A DNA stretch of 10,251 nucleotides, from NCBI GenBank assembly GCA_003024985.2, contig PXIH01S0008272.1. One strand, given 5' to 3'. Shown piece by piece: positions 1 through 8,040 of this stretch. Under the pieces are notes generated by a model. The model worked only from the letters and a program-made list of their open reading frames with translations. It searched no databases and was not told the DNA's origin. Source of the stretch: Euperipatoides rowelli (lineage: Eukaryota; Onychophora; Udeonychophora; Euonychophora; Peripatopsidae). A program made the translations under genes and the position numbers. The first letter of the stretch is position 1, and each line of letters starts with the position of its first letter.

Positions 1-80
1 GGGGGGGCAAAAGTACCAGGGCCCCATAGTGAATTTTTTTTTTTTTGCACAATGTGGCCCATATAAACTTTTGCCCTGGG
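1..80. repeat. Short fold-back (inverted repeat) at window edge
   Basis: GGGCAAAAGT at 5-14 is repeated in reverse complement as ACTTTTGCCC at 70-79. Further in, GGGCC with CATAGTG on the left mirrors GGGCC with CATTGTG on the right, around a T-rich loop. It may be the end of a small MITE cut by the window edge. No target duplication can be judged because the left flank is missing. Confidence 0.45.
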
Positions 81-81
81 T

Positions 82-482
82 CCCATACAGGGCAATTTAT
101 CTGATGATCCGGTCTGCCGATGAGTTTTGACAATAGATCATTGTGTGTATGGCCCTGTCTGTAAACAAATTGCTACAGCGTGATCGTGTCTTTGGTCACC
201 TGGCACTGCCAAGTGACCGGGTTTGTAATCTCCTGGAGCGATATCGTGTCTGAGAGTGTATGGCGCAGTCACTCGTCATTTGTGACACCGAACGATCTAC
301 ATAAGGAAAACAATTGCTCATTTCCAAGTTCGATTCCCAAACACGTACATTTCTATTTTAAACAATTATCTTCTCCAGAAAAGACAGTTGTCACGTGTTA
401 CCATGTCTGTCAATACATTGTTGTGTGTATGGAGTACATCTTCTTCAGACCGGATCGTCAAATTAATCGTTGTGTATAGGGG
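82..482. mobile_element. MITE-like element with imperfect terminal inverted repeats
   Basis: The ends are inverted copies of each other. The core GATCCGGTCTG at 106-116 is matched exactly in reverse complement at 446-456, and the outer parts (CCCATACA at 83-90 and its counterpart near 473-481) are similar but diverged. A sub-terminal motif TTGTGTGTATGG occurs at 141-152 and again at 421-432, with weaker versions near 252 and 468. This combination of inverted ends and repeated inner motifs is typical of non-autonomous DNA transposons, especially hAT-like ones. No clear target-site duplication is visible, so the superfamily is left open. A 99-codon open frame runs through it but shows no recognisable protein and starts without a convincing ATG. 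Confidence 0.6.
194..218. repeat. 25-nt near-perfect palindrome
   Basis: GGTCAC at 194-199 pairs with GTGACC at 213-218, and the inner TGGCA pairs with TGCCA. Eleven of twelve base pairs match around a single central base. It lies inside the MITE-like element but not at its centre, so it may be a protein-binding site of that element or chance. Confidence 0.55.
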
Positions 483-493
483 CTTAACTCTAT

Positions 494-722
494 CCTTAGA
501 AACTAGAGCCATGAAACTTTCTGAATTAGGTGCATATCTGAAAATCTAGAAATAGTATGCATTTCAATTATAGTTTGTATGTCTGTCTTTTCATCCATCA
601 GAGCACAATATAATTATTGACTCTTAGCAGCTAGAATCATCAACTTTCTGCATATAGTTTCATCGGTAAAGTCCTAAAAATAGTATGACTTTTAATTTTG
701 GTTTCTGTCTGTCCGGCCAATG
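494..722. repeat. Two diverged copies of a ~128-bp repeat
   Basis: Anchors recur at constant spacing: CTTAGA at 495 and CTTAGC at 623 (128 bp), AAATAGTATG at 550 and 678 (128 bp), GTCTGTC at 581 and 707 (126 bp). The sequence between the anchors is similar but much mutated. A third related piece (GTCTGTATG, CGTCAGCACAAATATC, TCTAGAGCC) lies at 2610-2663. This is probably an old dispersed tandem-type repeat, with no coding potential seen. Confidence 0.55.
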
Positions 723-2047
723 GGAAGATTAGGAAACCATTTTTTTTAGTGTTTAAATGATAAATATTGGGCACAGAAAATGGAGTATATATATTTTTAT
801 CGTATTCAACTTTACTGTCAATTTAATTTAATAAAACACCCATCATGAGATAAACATTTGCACAATCAAACTACCAGACTTTGAAATAAAGGAAACTCGA
901 TTAGTTTACATGCAGTGTACCCCCTCTCTCCACATATAGACCTCTTTCTAGCTTTAAAACAACAATACATGTCTATTTATATATCTAAAAATAAAATGCG
1001 CTTGAAGTAGTCAACCCCATTTCCTACCACTTTTTAATTACTTTTTAAAACAAAATAAATACCATGAAACTACATAATATAATCAAAATAATGAAGCTGA
1101 TAAAATCACAAATATTTTATTCAGGGTGGGATTTTTTAAAAATAAAATATTATACTTTATTACTTTGATTATATCGGTTTCTCCTATGTATACCCTTAAT
1201 GAAGTCACTACAATGATATTGTATATTACAGTTTCCATGTGTTACTTTAAATTTATTTATTTTTAGATAGCAAACAAGACTATTTTGGCTATAATATTCA
1301 ACTCTCAAACAAAAGTCTAAAAACATTGAAAGTCGAGTGTTCACAAAGTTTTTCGCTCATTAAGAAAAAGCATTAAAAAACATTATAGAAGGCAACAAAC
1401 AGCTTGAGGAAAGAGGTAAATAAATTTATAATCATTATTACAATTTAATACACTTCCCATGATACCACAGTTCATGGGCCTGTCACACATTCAGTTCTTA
1501 TTCAATTTCTCAACATGTTCCAACATCCCTCCCAAGACAGCCATGCTGTTATCCTCATGTTAGATGTCATGACATTAGACACTGGTGCTGAATAACTTAA
1601 ACCTTGACATAAGCCCACATGATTAAATCTACAGGGGCTATATCCAGTGATCCCCCCACACCATCCATAGAAAAATGTGGCATTAAGGAAACCTCAAACA
1701 ATTAATCCCCTATATTGTTTTGCACAGTCCTATTGAAAAATCACCAAGGTTGGAACTACTTTCAGCCTTTTCATGCATATAAGTCATTTTGGATTCTGAT
1801 GATTACAGTGCCACCTAGTATTAACCACATGCAACTATTAAGCAACAATAAAATCTATGAGTCGACCTACATTTTGCTACAACAATTTTAAAGGGAAATA
1901 TTGAATCTATAATAATTTTGTCTATTTTTAAGCTTAAAGTGAAAAAAGCTAATAATATTATAATAGGATGATTAAAGGGTTAGGCAAAAAAAAAAAAAAA
2001 AAACTTTTTAATCCAACATATTTGCTTCTTACTTTTAAACATTGGAA
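723..2047. other. AT-rich intergenic DNA, no gene seen
   Basis: Nothing here supports a gene. The stretch is AT-rich with frequent stops in all frames. A 64-codon open frame on the minus strand at 1150-1344 is low-complexity and shows no known motif. An A18 run sits at 1986-2003. A motif on the minus strand near 1808-1817 (CTAGGTGGCA) recurs at 7752-7761 on the plus strand. Confidence 0.6.
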
Positions 2048-2306
2048 AGAGTTAACTTTCAGGACCAAAAGAGGGCCACCAGAACTGGCACTAGAATATT
2101 AAATCTAATGAACAAAGCACAGATTTAATGCAGAAAGGTTGAAGGGTTGAGCTAAAATATATTTTATATAAGCTTATATAAAACATATTTTAGCTAATTC
2201 CTTCATCATTTTGGCATTCGACCAGTGCTTTGTTCACTAAATTTAATATTCTAACACCAGTTGTGGCAGCCATATTGTGGGGAGGATAATATGGAAAGTA
2301 AACTCT
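2048..2306. mobile_element. Palindromic fold-back element (snap-back MITE)
   Basis: The two halves are inverted copies. The arms at 2079-2120 and 2225-2266 match at about 36 of 42 positions in reverse complement. The outer tips AGAGTTAACTTTC (2048-2060) and GAAAGTAAACTCT (2294-2306) match at 12 of 13. The centre, 2150-2195, is a 46-nt hairpin with one mismatched pair and no loop, centred on AAGCTT. No target duplication is obvious at the tips, so the family is unknown. Such elements move with enzymes made elsewhere, and this one has no coding capacity. Confidence 0.75.
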
Positions 2307-2715
2307 TGCCCAAACATTCTCAATTGCTTATGGTATATATGCTTTGGAATCAGGGAGTAAAACTGGAACCAAACCTGAACCATAAACCGGAAAAAAAACG
2401 TTATTTTTTCTGAACTTGAACCCGAACCTGAACCAATAAAAATTTTATTCAGCGGAGCTGAACCGGAACTGAACCATTATTTTTCCCAATTGTTTTTAAT
2501 TTAATAATGGTTTAATAACGGTCATGCTGAATAAAGTTTTAATATATAAAATTAACTTATTAAATTTGTATAACTTCTAAATTTATAACATATAAATTTC
2601 TATGTAATATTGTCTGTATGCCCGTCAGCACAAATATCTCTTGAATCCTTAAAATCTAGAGCCACCCATTATTAATCATTAGGGCCCTTGCTAAAGCTCT
2701 ATGGTTAAAGTTGTT

Positions 2716-2734
2716 GGGGGCGGGGGGGGGGGGG
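2716..2734 (+). repeat. G-rich tract (G5-C-G13)
   Basis: Five G, one C, then thirteen G. It could form a G-quadruplex. Similar G tracts are found at 3780-3790 (G11) and 7320-7337 (G18). Confidence 0.8.
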
Positions 2735-3779
2735 TAATCCCACAAAATTGTCAAGTCAATAAATAAATGTCCAACTTTAAACATTTTTTTTAAAATTTGG
2801 AAATAAACAAGTGAGGTATTAATAATATTAAAGTCAGCATTTTTATATAGACTTCATGGTTATTTCAATCCATTATTTTACTGGTTAGTATATCGATTAA
2901 TGCTTCAATACTTATAATATCTTGGAGGGAAATGTTTTGTTTCAACTGGGAAATTTAAGGGAGCCTTGAAAAGCATGGTCATTGGCCAGGCTGTACAGAT
3001 CTAATGGCAAATAGAACCTAGAGTCTCCACTGTTTTTGTCGAGTGGTTCAGTACATTATAGGCTACATTATTGTATTAATGTATTACTGTACAGTGTAAT
3101 ATTTTCAGGATAGCTTAATGAAAACAAATATTATACAAAGAGGTCGTTTCTTAGTTTACTCACATATAAATCTATAAATTTACAACATATCAATGCCAAC
3201 TTACCAATATACAAGTATAGCTACTATTATACATACAGCCAGGCATATCTTACCTAGATAAAACTTTAATACAATCTTACAGGACCAACCACATGATACC
3301 AAATTGAGTTTTCTAAATCACTTTAGATTAAATAATGAATCCTGTTGCCAATTTCCTTGACATCTGTTTTTTATAAAAGTATTAAATAGACTTAGCTAAA
3401 AATTTTGTTGATTTACTGTCCACATGTTTTAGGCATATATGAAAAGTGGAGTAAAATAAGGAAACATAATGTTATTCAATAAAAGCTTACCATTTATAGC
3501 AGCCAATAATTAACTGAAAATTTTATTTTTATTATTAATTTATTTGGGTTAATTAATTTTAAATTAAATAATGATTGTTTCCACCTTTTCACAAAATCTT
3601 ATAATTCCAACAAAAAAGTTGAATAGGTTGCTCTTCTGCCAAATTGAAATCCAGATTTTTCATCTTGGCAATCTGCCCCAACTTCGAAACATTAATAATA
3701 ACATAAAAACCCCAGCCCAATTTGCCAACTAAAAACATGATTTTGCCAACTTTTTAAGAATTTTTCAACTTTAGAAGGA

Positions 3780-3790
3780 GGGGGGGGGGG
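3780..3790 (+). repeat. Homopolymer G11
   Basis: Run of eleven G in a purine-rich patch. It follows two direct copies of TTTGCCAACT (about 3720 and 3742). It lies within the proposed hAT remnant. Confidence 0.8.
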
Positions 3791-4140
3791 AGGAATATAG
3801 GTGTTAAATTCTGTACTTTTTTCCATTACCTGAATTAACAATAAAATAACAGGTCTATAATAATAAATTATTTAAGTTATTTTTCATTAGTTAAACAAAA
3901 AAGGTTTGAATTCAATTCAGAATGTGGTTTTTTTTCATAATAAAACAATAAAAGTATTTTATGTACTGTATTAAATCTGTACATTTTATTAATAAAACAG
4001 TAAAAGGTGTGCATTACATTTTATACAATTTTTTTGCCCCAATTTCATTTAAAATAATTAAAAAAAAAAATTGAACCAGTTCGAACGGGTTCAGTGCAGA
4101 AAAAAAAACGGTTCGAACAGAACCATTATTTTATAAAAAG

Positions 4141-4240
4141 AGTGAACCGAAACCGAACCAAAATTTAAGAAGTTCAGTGAAACGGAACCGAACCGAAATT
4201 TAAGAAGTTCAGCAAACCCGAAACTGAACCGAACCATTAT
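4141..4240 (+). repeat. 35-bp tandem repeat, about 2.9 copies
   Basis: Units at 4141-4175, 4176-4210 and a partial one at 4211-4240. Each starts AGTGAA or AGCAAA, carries GAACCGAACC-type motifs and, in the first two, ends AATTTAAGAAGTTC exactly. It forms part of the right sub-terminal GAACC cluster of the proposed hAT element. Confidence 0.75.
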
Positions 4241-4648
4241 AAATATTGGTTAGACTCACTGTTTATAATAAAAAAAATTGTTCTATCCATATTTTCTGGG
4301 TATGTGAAGGAAAAGAGCTTTCAGCAAACATGCACAATCAATAGTAGGAAGTTTAAAAAACTGGTTTTCTCTTTACTTTTCGAGTACATGAGAAAAACAA
4401 GGACCTTTCACCAAGCATATTTCACTAGAAGAAGTGAACTTTGGGTAAAAGATTTGTTCTTTCAGCACTTTTTGAGTACTAATTATGAGAGAAATAGCTA
4501 GTGGGAAGCAGAATTAGATTAAGCCTAGCACACACTAGGAGGATTTCTCTTTGAAGCATCAAAGAATTGTACTCCGAAGGTAAATACTCTCGTGTGTCAA
4601 AATACTCTAGAGAAAACAGACTTCGAAGAGAACACTTTCATCACTTTC

Positions 4649-4673
4649 AAAAGTAGACCTCTGGTCTACTTTC
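4649..4673. repeat. Perfect 10-bp hairpin inside the Harbinger-like element
   Basis: AAAGTAGACC at 4650-4659 pairs with GGTCTACTTT at 4663-4672 around a TCT loop. Imperfect pairing (CTTTC with GAAG) continues outward. It may be a relic of a further nested fold-back or a sub-terminal binding site. Confidence 0.6.
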
Positions 4674-4784
4674 TGAAGAATTTCTCCTCAGAGTCAAAGT
4701 TCGCAGCCAATCACCTTGGACGATGAGAAGCTGAGAACACGTGACTTATACTACTAAAAAATAAAAAGGCCGGCCACTCGCTTC

Positions 4785-4892
4785 GCCAAAAAAAACTGGA
4801 ATGACGATGAAATATCACTATTAATTCAAGAAGTAGAAAAATGTCCGTGTCTATACCAGCAGCACTTAACTGAATATCACAACAAGCCACTA
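4785..4892 (+). pseudogene. MADF-like DNA-binding domain relic
   Basis: A frame without stops reads AKKNWNDDEISLLIQEV and then a stretch with PCLY, EYHNK and PL. The MADF family (related to Myb/SANT) shows this order: W-x-DE, LI-x-EV, P-x-LY or LW, then a Y-x-N motif before a conserved AW. The frame breaks into T-rich sequence after YHNK. A short ATAWK-like piece at 4988-4999 could be the missing continuation, but no splice donor or acceptor joins them clearly, so the gap may be an insertion. There is no ATG just upstream. Position inside a TIR element with a TTA duplication supports a Harbinger-encoded accessory protein rather than a host gene. The match is by eye and short, about 36 codons. 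Confidence 0.55.
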
Positions 4893-5251
4893 TTTATTTT
4901 TTTTATTAAAAACGATAATTCTGCAAACCATTGGTATTGTATGTAATACAACAGGTAAATAGCTTTGATATTTAAAACCAAATCGCCACTGCTTGGAAAT
5001 TAAAAAATCTATTATTTTCATGCATATATATATTTAATACAATAATATACAAATCAATTAATATGGTAGTCATTGAATGTCACTCTCCATTTTGACAACA
5101 GGAGTACGCACACTAAACAGAAAAACTTTCAAATAAAAAAAAATCTCCTAGTGTTTGTCAGAATACTCTTGCAAAAACTTTTTGCATCATTAAAAAAACT
5201 CCAAAATATGAAAACTACGAAGTGTTTCTCTCCTAGTGTGTGCTTGCTTTA

Positions 5252-5755
5252 GGGGGAGCTTCTCTCTCTCTCCTATGTAAACGTTTAAAGTTCTTTTCAA
5301 TGATAAGATGTCAGTAGACTTTCAAAATTATGCTAAACAATAGCAGTAAATCTTTCAAATATCACACTAAATCTGCTGCAGAGCATGCTCTAAGAGCAGC
5401 CCACTAATGGTACCCCCCTTGGCCCACCATTGCTTAAGTGACAAGTACTCAAGGTAAAATAAGATTTTGATATTTTTTTTAACTTTTTTCAGTTTTTTTC
5501 CAGGCAAAATTCAATAACTATATTAAAAAAAAAAACATATAGAATGATAGATAAAAAATATTTCATTATCAAAATCAGACATTCCGATATATAATCATCT
5601 TTTGTGCTGGTCTTTACAGTAATTTTTCACGAATTAAGATGTAAAACATGGTTACATCTTGTTCACTAAAGCTTCGATTTTCTAAATTATTTGAAACAAA
5701 TTGAATGTAATAGGACTTTTAAGGTAAAAAATAAAACAAATTAGCTTTTGTTAAA
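5252..5755. other. AT-rich intergenic DNA, no gene seen
   Basis: No coding signal. It contains a short pyrimidine run (CT)n near 5262, a 12-bp palindrome AGAGCATGCTCT at 5380-5391 flanked by CTGCT and AGCAG, and a weak hairpin AATGGT/ACCATT at 5406-5431. Confidence 0.6.
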
Positions 5756-5845
5756 GTTACCCACTGACAATTATACACATTAATAGTTAGTTAATCCAGA
5801 GATGATCTGGATATTTATTTATTTTCATAATGTATAATTGGTAAC
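5756..5845. repeat. Nested 90-nt inverted repeat
   Basis: The outer arms GTTAC (5756-5760) and GTAAC (5841-5845) and the middle arms CAATTATACA (5768-5777) and TGTATAATTG (5831-5840) are complementary, followed by TTA/TAA. A separate perfect hairpin ATCCAGA/TCTGGAT (5794-5800 and 5806-5812, 5-nt loop) sits at the same centre. Unpaired stretches interrupt the stem. It may be a very short MITE or a transcribed hairpin; neither can be decided here. Confidence 0.55.
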
Positions 5846-6410
5846 CAACTTGTTATAAAATTTTTTTTTCTTTCATTACTATACCATAGGCCTACTGTAT
5901 ATTTTAGACTGAAAGTGTTAAAAACACACAGAAAGCCATAAGCACAAAAGGGTTAAACAAATATATACTTTGGATATTGATATTCCAAGGCAGTTAATAA
6001 TTAATTTAGGTCTTTAAACTATAACAAATGATAAATAATGTAAATTACAATCTCTTTACCGATTAATAAATAATACAAAAATCTCAGTACAACCCCCCTC
6101 CCCCTCTCAACCTCGGTGTTCGCTAATAGAAAAGTAAAGTTGCAGGTCAGAGCGAAACAGCTGTTGGCTAAATCAATGAAGAAAAGCTCTCTTCCAAACT
6201 TTAACTGGACAGTCTAGTTTACACCTGAATAAACCTATGTGATGAAACTTTAAAGTTGTTAAAAGCTGCTGGAAGCATTGTTTTGTAAAAGCAAGAAATG
6301 TGGACAAGGGGGCGGGGTTGGGGCAACATTGGAGTATCGACCTCTACATTAATCAAATTTGTCAATAAACTTTTCTACAAGTGTTTACTTAGAAATGATG
6401 AGATATTAAC
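5846..6410. other. AT-rich DNA with C- and G-rich patches, no gene seen
   Basis: A pyrimidine patch (CCCCCCTCCCCCTCTC) lies near 6091-6107 and a GGGGGCGGGG patch near 6308. The part from 6110 to 6300 is less AT-rich, but all six frames are broken by stops and I recognise no exon. Confidence 0.5.
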
Positions 6411-6489
6411 ATGGTATTGCAAAGGAAGGAAAAATTATATTATTGTCTAATCTTCAGTATTCTTCTTATTTATCTTCTTGTTCTTATTC

Positions 6490-6560
6490 ATCTTTTTATC
6501 CTGTCTTCTTCTTCTTATTATTATTATTGTAACACGTCATTATTATTATTATTATTAATC
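6490..6560 (+). repeat. TTC/TTA trinucleotide microsatellite
   Basis: TCTTCTTCTTCTT changes into TTATTATTATTAT, is interrupted by a short GTAACACGTCA, and resumes as TTATTATTATTATT. The long open frame across it (6411-6644) comes only from this low-complexity composition. Confidence 0.85.
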
Positions 6561-6660
6561 TTAATCTTTTTATTAATAACATTATCAAATTATTCTAAAA
6601 TTTTACTGTTAATTATTAAATTTATTGCATCCTGTTTAAAATAGATCCTAATAAAAAAAA

Positions 6661-6896
6661 TTAATTGATAAGCATATAAAAATAAAATAAAAATAGGAAC
6701 AAAAACTTAATAACAAAACAAAAAGAAAAGAACTACTGCAAATAATCCTATTTACTATGCATTAGGATAGTACAGATTCAAATCAATTAAGTACCGGTAT
6801 AGGTTTGTTCATCATCATTATAAGGTAATACACACTTCTGTGATTTATATTCACCCAAGATATAAGTACTCAACAATTTTTGGGCTAATAATGACA
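6661..6896. other. AT-rich intergenic DNA, no gene seen
   Basis: A-rich with AAAATAAAAT runs. A 10-bp palindrome-like GTACCGGTAT lies near 6791. No coding or RNA signal seen. Confidence 0.5.
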
Positions 6897-7286
6897 AACA
6901 GGCAGATTGATAGAGGTTCCTAGGTACCCTATGTTACTCGTAAGGTCATAATAGAAGTCCCATTTTACCATGCTTTTAACATCTGCACATGTATTTCCGT
7001 CATTACGAAAATGGCTTGCGGTAGTGGTGTCAAAATTATCTACATCAATCAAAAAATATTATTTCACCTCTAGATTATCATAAGGTTGGGGCATAATGGA
7101 TTTCAAACATAGCTGGAGTTAGGGTTCAGGATAATGGTAAGGTTAGGACTGTAAATAAAAAAAAATTAAGGTCGCTCATGATCATGTGACTAAATGGGAC
7201 TTAGGCCTCCAGTTTCTAAGTGCACATAATAAATTACTATGTCAAGTTTGGGCTCAATAGCTTAAAGAACATGGGAATATAAGACC
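6897..7286 (+). repeat. Dispersed repeat, copy 1, interrupted
   Basis: Two parts, 6897-6951 and 7204-7285, resemble the intact-looking copy at 7905-8040. Shared pieces include GGTACCCTATGTTACTC versus AGTGCCCTTTGTTATTC, and TCAAGTTTGGGCTCAATAGCT versus CCAAGTTTGGCCTGATAACT, then ATGGGAAT. Between the two parts lies a small MITE. Tails of this kind ending in GACAGACAGAC are common at the 3' ends of old LINE-derived repeats in animals, but no reverse transcriptase is present here. Confidence 0.45.
6955..7202. mobile_element. Small MITE with 11-bp TIRs
   Basis: AAGTCCCATTT at 6955-6965 is matched exactly by AAATGGGACTT at 7192-7202. TAG lies outside the left end (6952-6954) and overlaps the right end (7202-7204), consistent with a TA duplication as made by Tc1/mariner-type enzymes, though TAG is also possible. 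The interior has GTTAGGGTT and GGTAAGGTTAGG pieces that look like degraded telomere-type TTAGGG motifs. Length about 250 bp, non-coding. Confidence 0.6.
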
Positions 7287-7520
7287 AGTGCTGTGGATAG
7301 ATAGTTTTATTATAGGGATGGGGGGGGGGGGGGGGGGAAGAGAAATGAGAAATTTAATAACTCTGATTCCTCAAATTCCCAACTCATAACTATTGAAAAG
7401 TTTTTACTTCTCATTCAACTGGGTTTTTCTCAACTGCTAACACAAAATTTTCCCAATTTTCAGATTTTCAGCCAAAGTTGGAGGGGGAAACTACCCCTCC
7501 CACTTAGCCACATCCCTATG
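7286..7520. mobile_element. Small MITE with a G18 tract, CAGTG-type left end
   Basis: The left end CAGTGCTGTGGATAGATAG resembles the reverse complement of the right end, CATAGGGATGTGGCTAAGTGG, allowing gaps. An inner inverted pair ATAGGGATG (7312-7320) and CATCCCTAT (7511-7519) also exists. G-rich sequence near the left and C-rich CCCCTCCCAC near the right face each other. The sequence on either side (ATAAGAC and TCAGACAGACTG) reads as one broken dispersed-repeat tail, which supports an insertion. Target duplication not convincing. Confidence 0.45.
7320..7337 (+). repeat. Homopolymer G18
   Basis: Eighteen consecutive G, followed by the purine stretch AAGAGAAATGAGAAA. It can form a G-quadruplex or a triplex, and is also prone to length error in sequencing. 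Confidence 0.85.
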
Positions 7521-7904
7521 TCAGACAGACTGAATTAATGTGGATGAAAACTGTTTGAATTGCTTATAAAACCCTCATTAATTGTTGTTAAGGTAATCCA
7601 ATTTTAATTCACACACAAAAAAGAACAACAACAAACAATCCAAATACAGTAAATGAACAAACTCAAAATATTACAGATCCGTGGTAGGCTACATGTGCTT
7701 ATTATCACGAGCGTTCTAAAATCCCGCTCTCATCCTCGTTCATACAGGATGCTAGGTGGCAGCACTAAATGGGTTATCAACTCCAAATCGTCTGCTACAA
7801 CAGTTCAATGAACACAGACAATGATTGCCAGGTAATTTAAGTTTACTCAAATGGTCATAGTAACTTAATTTTCCAAAATAGGTTAAAGGCATGGGAGTGT
7901 ATAA
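7521..7904. other. Intergenic DNA, no gene seen
   Basis: No coding signal. The part near 7676-7800 is the least AT-rich in this stretch and contains CTAGGTGGCAG at 7752-7762, similar to the core of animal CTCF sites (AGRKGGCR); by itself this is weak. Confidence 0.45.
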
Positions 7905-8040
7905 AAAGCAGACAGACAGACTGGTGGATTATGAAGTGCCCTTTGTTATTCCTAGCCTCATATTAAGTAAATTTGCCAAGTTTGGCCTGATAACTCATAT
8001 GGTATGGGAATGTTTAGGAACAGACAGACAAAAGTTGACA
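7905..8040 (+). repeat. Dispersed repeat, copy 2, bounded by GACAGACAGA motifs
   Basis: It begins with CAGACAGACAGACTGG and ends AACAGACAGACAAAAG followed by TTTCTATATAG. The middle aligns with copy 1 (6897-7286). The GACAGACA-plus-TATATA tail resembles ends of old LINE-type elements in invertebrates; this is a family resemblance from memory, not a search result. Confidence 0.45.

Larger units (their letters stand above)
2351..4261. mobile_element. Probable hAT-type DNA transposon remnant with GAACC arrays
   Basis: The left end reads CAGGGAGTAAAAC and the right end, in reverse complement, CAGTGAGTCTAAC, matching at 10 of 13 positions. CAGKG ends are usual for hAT elements. The flanking 8-mers are TTTGGAAT (2343-2350) and TTTATAAT (4262-4269), 6 of 8 identical, which fits a decayed hAT 8-bp target duplication. 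Just inside each end are clusters of GAACC: seven copies at 2366-2475 and eight at 4072-4236, plus inverted GGTTC copies near 4088 and 4112. hAT transposases are known to bind repeated sub-terminal motifs. The 1.6-kb interior is AT-rich; I found no transposase motif, so it is either a non-autonomous element or too decayed to read. The two ends could instead belong to separate insertions. Confidence 0.5.
4522..5248. mobile_element. PIF/Harbinger-like element with TIRs and TTA duplication
   Basis: The left end AGCCTAGCACACACTAGGAG and the right end, in reverse complement AGCAAGCACACACTAGGAG, share a perfect 14-bp core GCACACACTAGGAG (4528-4541 and 5230-5243). TTA lies directly outside both ends (4519-4521 and 5249-5251). 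PIF/Harbinger elements typically duplicate a 3-bp TWA site. The interior includes a MADF-like protein relic at 4785-4892; animal Harbinger elements usually encode a Myb/SANT/MADF-type DNA-binding protein beside the transposase. No transposase is seen in 727 bp, so this is an internally deleted copy. Sub-terminal motifs repeat inside: TGTCAAAATACTCT at 4595 and TGTCAGAATACTCT at 5156. Confidence 0.7.

Noticed and set aside
260-337. tRNA-like boxes: TGGCGCAGT at 260 and AGTTCGATTCC at 327
   Set aside because: Spacing is too long for a plain tRNA, and the T-arm and acceptor stem do not pair. A chance resemblance or a decayed tRNA-derived piece.
180-479. 99-codon open frame, plus strand
   Set aside because: Starts at GTG, lies wholly inside a MITE-like element with inverted ends, and shows no protein family motif.
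1150-1344. 64-codon open frame, minus strand
   Set aside because: AT-driven low-complexity sequence with no motif and no supporting context.
1564-1575. 12-bp palindrome ATGTCATGACAT
   Set aside because: Perfect 12-bp palindromes are expected a few times by chance in 10 kb.
4304-4501. 65-codon open frame, plus strand, reading KEKSFQQTC and RRSELWVKDLFF
   Set aside because: It looks slightly protein-like and sits between two transposon remnants, but I recognise no family and the start is GTG; chance cannot be excluded.
6411-6644. 77-codon open frame rich in L, I and Y
   Set aside because: Generated by the TTC/TTA microsatellite; the apparent membrane-like composition is an artefact.
7752-7762. 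CTCF-like core CTAGGTGGCAG, with a similar core on the minus strand near 1808
   Set aside because: Only the short core matches; the upstream part of the consensus does not. Too little information to call a site.
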